Part shown: positions 1 to 5,052 of the stretch, in pieces | How positions within the stretch are numbered: position 1 is the first letter of the stretch | Layout: every line of letters begins with the position of its first letter | Origin: Candidatus Cloacimonadota bacterium | Lineage (GTDB): Bacteria > Cloacimonadota > Cloacimonadia > Cloacimonadales > TCS61 | Direction of reading: 5' to 3' | Length of the DNA stretch: 5,052 bases | Assembly (NCBI GenBank): GCA_014382915.1 | Contig: JACNIV010000115.1 | Coordinates: 1 to 5,052 of the forward strand | The notes under the pieces: generated by a model | The model's input: only the letters and a program-made list of their open reading frames with translations | Told to the model about the DNA's origin: nothing | Database searches by the model: none | Translations under genes and position numbers: made by a program

Positions 1-17
1 TAAAAGCATATTAAAAG

Positions 18-23
18 AAAGGA
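18..23 (+). promoter_or_regulatory. Shine-Dalgarno site of glnA
   Basis: AAAGGA lies seven bases before the ATG at 31 and fixes that start. A second purine run (AGGAAA, 25-30) directly abuts the ATG and is too close to be the functional site. Only 30 bases of leader are visible, so no promoter can be assigned. Confidence 0.75.
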
Positions 24-30
24 CAGGAAA

Positions 31-1362
31 ATGGATAGTTTGAATATCATTGAAATAATAAAAAAAGATAAAGCTAAATTTGTACAATTACAATTTACCG
101 ATCTATATGGTATTGTAAAAAGCTTAACGATTCCGGTAAAACAGCTTCCCGATGCTTTGGAAGATGGCGTCTGGTTCGATGGTTCTTCGATCCTGGGTTT
201 TTCCCGGATATGCGAAAGTGATATGTATCTCAAACCGGATCTGGATACTTATGCCGTAATTCCCTGGCTGCATTCGGAATACGGAAATACTGCCAGGTTC
301 ATCTGTGATGTTCATACTCCGGACGGTAAATCTTTTGAAGGTGATCCCAGATTTATCCTGAAAAAAGCGATTGCAGAAGCGAATAAAATGGGGTTTAGTT
401 ATAATACCGGACCAGAGATGGAGTTCTTCCTTTTTAAAAAAGAAAACGGACTTTCCCCGCTTCCGCACGATACTGCCGGCTATTTTGATCTGACTACAGA
501 TGAAGCTTATGATATTCGCCGTGAAATGAGCGTGGCTTTAGAAAAATTTGGCATCGAGATCGAAACCACTCATCATGAAGTGGCTATCGGTCAGCACGAG
601 ATTTCCTTTAAATACAGCGATGCGCTGAAGACGGCAGATAATGCGATCACACTTCGTTTCGTGGTGAAAGCAATTGCTCAGAAACACGGACTTCACGCCA
701 CATTTATGCCCAAACCCATTGCAGGTGTAAATGGTTCCGGAATGCACGTTCACCAAAGTTTGTTCGATATTAAAACAGGCAAAAATGCTTTCTATAAGGA
801 AAAAGACGAGTATAAATTATCAAAGATCGCATACAATTATATTGCCGGACAATTAGCTCACATCAAAGGGATGAGTGCGGTTCTTTCTCCCACAGTGAAT
901 TCCTATAAAAGACTGGTTCCCGGTTATGAAGCTCCGGTCTATATTTGTTGGGGAAGAACTAACCGGTCTGCACTTATCAGGGTTCCCAGTTCGTTCAAGG
1001 GAAATCCCAATTCCACCAGGATGGAAATAAGAAGTGCTGATCCCAGTTGCAATATCTACCTGGCATTTGCTGTAATGCTAAAAGCCGGTCTGGAAGGTAT
1101 CAGGAACAATCTATCTGCACCAAAGCCACTGGAAGAAAACCTTTATCTTTTCAATTATGAGAAGTTGAAGGAAATGGAAATCGATACGATCCCTCCAACT
1201 TTATGGCAGGCATTGCGAATGTTAAAAAAAGATAAGATAATGAAAAATGCTCTGGGAAAACATACATTTGAAAAATATCTGGAAGCAAAAACCAGAGAAT
1301 GGGACGAATACAGCATTCAGGTAACTAAATGGGAATTAGATAAATATTTGGAAATATATTAG
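31..1362 (+). CDS. glnA: Type I glutamine synthetase (GSI-alpha type)
   Basis: Cytoplasmic dodecameric enzyme that makes glutamine from glutamate, ammonia and ATP, the entry step of nitrogen assimilation. The 443-residue length is typical of the short GSI-alpha class. Seen in the sequence: an N-terminal beta-grasp domain (about residues 14-98) with the FDGSS signature at 49-53; metal and substrate ligands in GPEMEFFLF (E129, E131), HHEVAIGQHE (E183, E190) and NGSGMHVH (H239); the flap motif around NSYKRLVPGYEAP (R294, E300); and the RMEIRSADPS segment near 330-339. R59 in GFSRICESDMYL lines up with the arginine that mediates glutamine feedback inhibition in Bacillus-type GSI-alpha enzymes. 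The KxLYDLP-type adenylylation loop of GSI-beta is absent (around 370-382 it reads NLYLFNYEKLKEM), so control by adenylylation is unlikely. The ATG is supported by AAAGGA seven bases upstream. The regulatory region lies outside the window. glyQ follows after 11 bp, suggesting co-transcription. Confidence 0.97.
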   Translation: MDSLNIIEIIKKDKAKFVQLQFTDLYGIVKSLTIPVKQLPDALEDGVWFDGSSILGFSRICESDMYLKPDLDTYAVIPWLHSEYGNTARFICDVHTPDGKSFEGDPRFILKKAIAEANKMGFSYNTGPEMEFFLFKKENGLSPLPHDTAGYFDLTTDEAYDIRREMSVALEKFGIEIETTHHEVAIGQHEISFKYSDALKTADNAITLRFVVKAIAQKHGLHATFMPKPIAGVNGSGMHVHQSLFDIKTGKNAFYKEKDEYKLSKIAYNYIAGQLAHIKGMSAVLSPTVNSYKRLVPGYEAPVYICWGRTNRSALIRVPSSFKGNPNSTRMEIRSADPSCNIYLAFAVMLKAGLEGIRNNLSAPKPLEENLYLFNYEKLKEMEIDTIPPTLWQALRMLKKDKIMKNALGKHTFEKYLEAKTREWDEYSIQVTKWELDKYLEIY

Positions 1363-1370
1363 AAAGGTGA
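1363..1370 (+). promoter_or_regulatory. Shine-Dalgarno site of glyQ
   Basis: AAAGGTGA fills most of the 11-bp gap between the glnA stop (TAG, 1360-1362) and the glyQ ATG. The close spacing fits translational coupling of the two genes. The gap is too short for a promoter or terminator. Confidence 0.7.
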
Positions 1371-1373
1371 AAG

Positions 1374-2219
1374 ATGAATTTTCAAGAGATAATTTTGAAA
1401 TTACAGCACTACTGGGCAGAAAACGGATGCAACATCCTGCAACCGTATGATATGGAAATGGGAGCAGGAACTTTTCATCCTGCCACTTTTTTTGGTGCTC
1501 TGGGTAAAAAACCTACAGCAATAGCTTATGCACAACCCTGCCGCAGACCCAAAGACGGAAGGTATGGAGAAAATCCCAACCGGTATCAACATTATTATCA
1601 ATTCCAGGTGATTATCAAACCTTCTCCGGATGATATACAAAACCTGTATCTGAGAAGTCTGCAGGCAATTGGCATTGAAACAGAAAAACACGATATCCGC
1701 TTTGTGGAAGATGACTGGGAATCTCCCACCCTGGGAGCAAGTGGCTTGGGCTGGGAAGTATGGCTGGATGGAATGGAAATTTCCCAGTTCACCTATTTTC
1801 AGCAGGTTGGGGGGATCGAAGTTTTTCCCATCAGTGTAGAATTGACCTATGGTTTGGAACGGCTGGCAATGTATATCCAGGATGTGGATGATTTTAAAGA
1901 TCTAAAGTGGAATGATACTACAAAATATGGGGATCTGTTCTTTGATAAGGAGGTTGAGTTTTCAGAATTCAACTTCAAACTTGCAGATGTGAAATCTCTT
2001 TTTGCATCCTTCAAAGATCATGAGAAGCAGCATGGAATGTTGATCGAAAAGGGACTTGTCTATCCTGCTTATGATAACCTGCTGAAATGTTCTCACACTT
2101 TCAATCTTCTGGATGCCCGTGGTGTGATCAGCGTTACAGAGAGAGCTTCCTACATCGGCAAGATCCGCACAATGGCCAAGAAGTGTGCACTGCTATACAT
2201 CGAGAAATTTGGGAAATAA
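1374..2219 (+). CDS. glyQ: Glycyl-tRNA synthetase alpha subunit
   Basis: Catalytic class II aminoacyl-tRNA synthetase subunit of the bacterial alpha2beta2 glycyl-tRNA synthetase. It activates glycine with ATP and, with the beta subunit GlyS, charges tRNA-Gly in the cytoplasm. Seen in the sequence: near-invariant family blocks, including [19 protein letters not shown] from residue 22, class II motif 2 in [20 protein letters not shown] (from 54, with R57/R58), [20 protein letters not shown] (124-143), motif 3 at [11 protein letters not shown] (159-169), and the C-terminal helical [17 protein letters not shown] block (245-261). At 281 residues it lacks roughly the last 20 residues of the E. coli protein, a variable tail, so it is probably complete. 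The ATG is preceded by AAAGGTGA. It is unusual that glyS does not follow: the next gene is an AT-rich SIR2-like ORF, then an ABC exporter. glyS must be elsewhere, or displaced further downstream. Confidence 0.97.
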   Translation: MNFQEIILKLQHYWAENGCNILQPYDMEMGAGTFHPATFFGALGKKPTAIAYAQPCRRPKDGRYGENPNRYQHYYQFQVIIKPSPDDIQNLYLRSLQAIGIETEKHDIRFVEDDWESPTLGASGLGWEVWLDGMEISQFTYFQQVGGIEVFPISVELTYGLERLAMYIQDVDDFKDLKWNDTTKYGDLFFDKEVEFSEFNFKLADVKSLFASFKDHEKQHGMLIEKGLVYPAYDNLLKCSHTFNLLDARGVISVTERASYIGKIRTMAKKCALLYIEKFGK

Positions 2220-2234
2220 TCCTCGTTATTAAAT

Positions 2235-2238
2235 AGAG
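2235..2238 (+). promoter_or_regulatory. Weak ribosome-binding site of the SIR2-like gene
   Basis: AGAG, four bases before the ATG at 2243, is the only purine-rich element in the 23-bp gap after glyQ. It is much poorer than the glnA and glyQ sites, so translation may be weak or may rely on ribosomes finishing glyQ. Confidence 0.35.
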
Positions 2239-2242
2239 CAAT

Positions 2243-3433
2243 ATGAATGTAGCTTTTTTATTTGGATCAGGGATTTCGCGTAAAGCTGGTTTCAAAAATG
2301 TGTCTGAAATAACTAATATCATATTTTCTGGTGAGGGAATTTCGAGATATACAGATTCTGAATATTATTTTGCGCCTCCATTATATAGCCATATAGGTAT
2401 CAAAGAAGATGATAATGTAAAAAGAATCGTTAATTTCTTAAATATCTTAAAAAAGTATAATAATGATTATTTTAAGTCGACCAAACATGAACATGAAACC
2501 AATTATGAAGACATCTATTTCATTGTAGATCAATTAGATAATGAGATATATGGAGAATCTAAAAACGTATTTATAAGAGAATATTTAAATAAAATTGAAT
2601 CCCATCATGATTTAGTGTTAAAAGCATCTCATCGTCCATTTTATTCTGATCTCAGATTTAATGAATTGATTAGTGAGACATTAACTTATCTTTCAAATAT
2701 TGTTGCCAAATTATTGTATCAACCAATTGAAGATATTTCATATCTAAATATTTTTAAAGAAATTCATGATGATAAAGATTTTGAACAAATAAATTTTTTT
2801 ACACTAAATCATGACATATTGTTGGAAAAATACTTTGATGAAAATGGATTAGCTTTTTATGACGGATTCGATATAAAGGACGGAGATTTTGCAATTTTTA
2901 ACTCTAGCTTATTTGAAAATCAAAAAAGAGTTAATTTGATAAAACTTCATGGTTCTGTGGACTGGAAAAGATATAGAGAAGATGGCAAAGATTGGAGAGG
3001 TGATTATATAGCTAAATATGATGTTAAAATGGGTATTGATCCTAAAGATGAAAAAGGAAGAATTATACATTCTATAGAGAACAAATCAAAAATTTTAATC
3101 GGCACAGAAAATAAATTGATAGAATATAATTATGAATTGTTTTTTGATTTAATGTGTTTTTTTAAACAAAAGCTCAATGAAAGCAATTATTTAATAATAT
3201 CAGGCTATGGATTCAGAGATAAGGGAATAAATGCAAAAATACTCAATTGGTTTTACAATAATGACAGTAATAAAATTATACTTATCCATAAACATGCTGT
3301 TAAGCTAAAAGAATTTGCCTCTGGAGCAGTTGGAAGTAAAATGGGTAACTGGATCCAAGAAAAAAGAATGTTCGTATTAAAAAAATGGTTTGAAGAGGTT
3401 TCATGGGAAGAAATAAAGACGTATTTGGATTAA
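2243..3433 (+). CDS. Stand-alone SIR2-like family protein, candidate NAD-hydrolysing defence effector
   Basis: A 396-residue protein of the SIR2-like superfamily. Visible motifs: a Rossmann nucleotide-binding start, FLFGSGISRKAGF (residues 5-17, the GxGxS..AG pattern); TLNHDILLE (187-195), matching the TxNxD motif with N189 and D191; IKLHGSVDW (233-241), matching the KLHGS motif with catalytic-type H236; and LIISGYGFRDKGIN (317-330), matching the C-terminal GYxxxD strand-turn. The N-to-H spacing (47 residues) is similar to that in phage-defence SIR2 NADases such as ThsA and DSR2, where the equivalent Asn and His are required for NAD breakdown. Residues about 45-180 are charged and mostly helical-looking, with no domain I recognise. 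There is no signal peptide or membrane segment. It differs from DSR proteins (over 1000 residues) and SIR2-APAZ in lacking an obvious C-terminal sensor, and no HerA-like ATPase is adjacent. Family membership is clear; NADase activity and an anti-phage role are inferred. Confidence 0.85.
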   Translation: MNVAFLFGSGISRKAGFKNVSEITNIIFSGEGISRYTDSEYYFAPPLYSHIGIKEDDNVKRIVNFLNILKKYNNDYFKSTKHEHETNYEDIYFIVDQLDNEIYGESKNVFIREYLNKIESHHDLVLKASHRPFYSDLRFNELISETLTYLSNIVAKLLYQPIEDISYLNIFKEIHDDKDFEQINFFTLNHDILLEKYFDENGLAFYDGFDIKDGDFAIFNSSLFENQKRVNLIKLHGSVDWKRYREDGKDWRGDYIAKYDVKMGIDPKDEKGRIIHSIENKSKILIGTENKLIEYNYELFFDLMCFFKQKLNESNYLIISGYGFRDKGINAKILNWFYNNDSNKIILIHKHAVKLKEFASGAVGSKMGNWIQEKRMFVLKKWFEEVSWEEIKTYLD

Positions 3434-3443
3434 ATCAGAAAGC

Positions 3444-3471
3444 TTCACAAATTTACGTTTTTATCTGTGAA
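3444..3471. repeat. Inverted repeat TTCACA/TGTGAA after the SIR2-like gene
   Basis: TTCACA (3444-3449) and TGTGAA (3466-3471) are perfect reverse complements. After one A-C mismatch, two further pairs extend the stem (3451-3452 with 3463-3464), leaving a loop of about 10 bases. No T-run follows the 3' arm, so it is a poor intrinsic terminator. It may be an mRNA 3'-end hairpin, a protein-binding palindrome, or a relic of an inserted repeat. Confidence 0.4.
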
Positions 3472-3480
3472 ATCCGTGAG
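3463..3480 (+). repeat. Imperfect tandem repeat, 9-bp period
   Basis: ATCTGTGAA is followed directly by ATCCGTGAG: two 9-base units differing at two positions. The first unit is the 3' arm of the inverted repeat. The last bases (GTGAG, 3476-3480) also serve as the only plausible ribosome-binding site of the next gene. Short phrases of this kind recur between genes in some bacterial genomes, but that is a recollection and not tested here. Confidence 0.4.
3476..3480 (+). promoter_or_regulatory. Likely ribosome-binding site of the ABC exporter gene
   Basis: GTGAG lies nine bases before the ATG at 3490. An in-frame TAA (3487-3489) immediately precedes that ATG, so the coding region cannot extend further upstream. 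This supports the start even though the Shine-Dalgarno match is modest. Confidence 0.45.
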
Positions 3481-3489
3481 CTACAATAA

Positions 3490-5052
3490 ATGAAAACCTT
3501 CGAGAAAGTTGCTCCCTTCGTTAAGAAGAATTTACATAAACTGTTCTTTGGAATTATCCTCATTGTTATCATCGATGCCGGGCAGCTCTATACTATCAAG
3601 ATAATGCAGAAGGCTATCGATAGTATCGGACGGGAAGGATTTACTACAAACAGCCTGTTGTATGCTTCACTTTTCATCGTGGGAATAACAGTTCTCATCA
3701 CTATACTAAGATATTTCTGGCGCATTGCTCTTATTGGCACTGCCTGGATGATCGACCGCGACCTGAGACAATTGTACTATAACCACCTGATGAAGCTTTC
3801 TGCAAATTTTTATAATAAAACTAAAACCGGTGACTTGATGGCTTATGCTACCAACGATATGAATGCCATCCGAATGCTTATTGCCTTTGGCTTTGTAGTG
3901 GGTGTGGACATCCTGGTAATAGCCATTGCTTCACTCTTTTTTATGATTGATATCAGCTTACGGCTTACGCTGTTAGCTATAATACCAACACCTTTTTTGA
4001 GCATTATTATTATCTATTTTGGTAAACGGATCCATGCCAAGTTCAGGAAAGTTCAAAAGACATTTGCAACTATGTCCGGTATAGTTCAGGAAAGCATTTC
4101 AGGAATTCGCGTGGTGAAAGCTTTTGTACAGGAAGAAGCTGAACTGGAAAAAATGTCGGAATCAGCAAGAGAATATGTAGAAGTTAACATCAGCCTGGTA
4201 AAGATAATTGCTATGTTCCATCCTGTGATGTTCCTGATCATTAATATTTGTATGGGAATTGTTCTTATATTTGGGGGTGAAGCAGCAATGCTTTACGAGA
4301 TCTCAATGGGAGAATTCATAGCATTTTTCCAATACCTGGGAATGCTGGTATGGCCTATGATCGCCATCGGCTGGATAGTGAACCTGTACCAGCGCGGGAC
4401 AGCTTCTCTTAAAAGATTGAATTCCATTTTGGAAGTGGAACCGGAGATCACTGATAACCAGGTCAACTCTGAGATAAAAAACCTGAAAGGAAAAGTATCT
4501 TTTAAAAATTTAAGATTTCAATATAAAGAAGATTCTCCTTTAATATTTGATGATATTTCCTTTGAAATAGAAACTGGAAAAACACTGGCAATCGTAGGAC
4601 GCACCGGCTGTGGTAAAACAACCATCATAGATCTTCTTACAAGGGTTTATAATCCACCCGGGAATACAATTTTCATCGATGATAATGAATTATATAATAT
4701 ACCACTGGAAACTTTAAGAACAAATGTTGTCATGGTTCCGCAGGATATATTCCTGTTCTCCGATACCGTTGCCAGTAATATCAGTTTAGGAAATTATCAA
4801 GCAGATATGAAGGAGATTGAGGAAGCAGCAAAAACAGCCCAGATCTTTCATGCCATCGAAGAATTTGAAAATGGATTCGATACTGTGATCGGTGAGCGGG
4901 GTGTTACCCTTTCCGGTGGACAGAAACAACGACTGGCAATTTCCCGTGCACTACTTACCAATCCGAATATTCTCATCCTGGACGATGCGCTTTCTTCTGT
5001 TGATACAAAAACAGAAAAAAGCATCCTGCATGATCTGATAAAAATGCGAGAG
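3490..5052 (+). CDS. ABC exporter half-transporter, MdlA/YheI-like (3' end cut off by window)
   Basis: The inner-membrane protein has a fused transmembrane domain and ATPase domain; it pumps an unknown hydrophobic compound or drug outwards. Translation is open for 521 codons to the window end. The family is about 580-600 residues, so roughly 60-80 are missing, including the H-loop. Six hydrophobic segments lie near residues 18-36, 58-82, 132-154, 159-177, 241-262 and 276-297. The cytoplasmic coupling segment contains IVQESISGIRVVKAF (198-212). The ATPase domain shows A-loop Y345, Walker A GRTGCGKT (370-377), Q-loop Q418 (VPQD), signature LSGGQ (474-478), Walker B ILILDD (494-499) and D-loop ALSSVD (500-505). 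The residue after the Walker B aspartate is D499, not the catalytic glutamate. That, with an intact signature, is the pattern of the MdlA, BmrC/YheI and TM287 subunits of heterodimeric exporters with one degenerate ATP site. Substrate cannot be told from sequence. Composition returns to that of glnA and glyQ. Confidence 0.93.
   Translation, partial: MKTFEKVAPFVKKNLHKLFFGIILIVIIDAGQLYTIKIMQKAIDSIGREGFTTNSLLYASLFIVGITVLITILRYFWRIALIGTAWMIDRDLRQLYYNHLMKLSANFYNKTKTGDLMAYATNDMNAIRMLIAFGFVVGVDILVIAIASLFFMIDISLRLTLLAIIPTPFLSIIIIYFGKRIHAKFRKVQKTFATMSGIVQESISGIRVVKAFVQEEAELEKMSESAREYVEVNISLVKIIAMFHPVMFLIINICMGIVLIFGGEAAMLYEISMGEFIAFFQYLGMLVWPMIAIGWIVNLYQRGTASLKRLNSILEVEPEITDNQVNSEIKNLKGKVSFKNLRFQYKEDSPLIFDDISFEIETGKTLAIVGRTGCGKTTIIDLLTRVYNPPGNTIFIDDNELYNIPLETLRTNVVMVPQDIFLFSDTVASNISLGNYQADMKEIEEAAKTAQIFHAIEEFENGFDTVIGERGVTLSGGQKQRLAISRALLTNPNILILDDALSSVDTKTEKSILHDLIKMRE

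Larger units (their letters stand above)
2220..3489. other. AT-rich island holding the SIR2-like gene, probable horizontal insert
   Basis: The segment between the glyQ stop and the ABC exporter start is visibly richer in A+T than its neighbours. Hand counts of single 60-base lines give 27% GC (2461-2520) and 30% (2821-2880), against 43% in glyQ (1441-1500) and 45% in the exporter (4921-4980). Codon choice shifts in step, towards AAA, AAT, ATA, TTA and GAT. It carries one gene of defence type. No integrase, transposase, terminal inverted repeats or convincing target-site duplication were seen, so the mode of entry is unknown. The edges are placed at the gene boundaries and are approximate. Horizontal origin is an inference from composition and gene type. 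Confidence 0.5.

Noticed and set aside
124..756. Open frames on the - strand inside glnA (124-468 and 538-756).
   Set aside because: They lie opposite a highly conserved gene, have no recognisable protein motifs, and are best explained as chance frames.
2191..2199. TGCTATACA inside the glyQ 3' end resembles an extended -10 element that could drive the SIR2-like gene.
   Set aside because: No -35-like hexamer sits at the right distance, and the bases are fully explained as glyQ codons.
2215..2230. AATAA-TCCTCG-TTATT inverted repeat directly after glyQ, a possible terminator.
   Set aside because: The stem is five A-T pairs only and no T-run follows. It would be too unstable to stop transcription.
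1401..2322. Open frames on the - strand opposite glyQ and across the glyQ/SIR2 junction (1401-1691, 1598-1792, 2134-2322).
   Set aside because: Their translations resemble no protein family I know and simply mirror the coding bias of glyQ.
2228..3435. ATTAAAT occurs at 2228-2234 and again at 3429-3435, near both ends of the SIR2-like gene, and could be a target-site duplication.
   Set aside because: Seven bases of pure A/T are expected by chance in such AT-rich DNA, the second copy overlaps the stop codon, and the match does not extend at either side.
3444..3479. TTCACA and TGTGAA/CGTGA blocks resemble half-sites of a CRP/FNR-type operator.
   Set aside because: The 16-base spacing between arms is far from the 4-6 bases of such operators, and no second properly spaced half-site is present.

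Overview
The window is a gene-dense bacterial segment with four genes, all on the + strand, and very little non-coding DNA. In order they are: a type I glutamine synthetase (glnA, 31-1362), the alpha subunit of the bacterial tetrameric glycyl-tRNA synthetase (glyQ, 1374-2219), a stand-alone SIR2-like protein (2243-3433), and an ABC exporter half-transporter with fused membrane and ATPase domains (3490 to the window end, C-terminus cut off). No rRNA, tRNA, CRISPR array, transposase or clear intrinsic terminator was seen, and no gene-free stretch longer than 56 bases exists.

The organism is bacterial (alpha2beta2-type GlyRS), with moderately low GC: about 43-45% in two hand-counted 60-base lines of the housekeeping genes. 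The glutamine synthetase is the short, non-adenylylated GSI-alpha type found in Firmicutes, Thermotogae, archaea and several candidate phyla. The overall flavour would fit an anaerobic lineage such as Candidatus Cloacimonadota, but that is a weak guess and not a phylogenetic result.

glnA and glyQ are 11 bp apart, each with a good Shine-Dalgarno, and look co-transcribed. The SIR2-like gene follows glyQ by only 23 bp with a poor ribosome-binding site. It is much richer in A+T (about 27-30% GC in two hand-counted lines) and sits where glyS would often be found. It therefore looks like a small horizontally acquired insert between housekeeping genes. Its Rossmann-type NAD-binding motif, TxNxD-like motif and KLHGS histidine motif are those of the SIR2 NADases used as effectors in phage defence. 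No partner gene (HerA, Argonaute, TIR or ThsB-like) lies beside it, so it is a candidate single-gene defence protein. The closing 56-bp spacer contains a 6-bp inverted repeat and an imperfect 9-bp-period tandem repeat.

The ABC exporter has a canonical Walker A and LSGGQ signature, but aspartate in place of the catalytic Walker B glutamate. This is the arrangement of the MdlA/BmrC(YheI)/TM287 type subunit of heterodimeric exporters. A partner half-transporter gene is predicted just beyond the right-hand edge.
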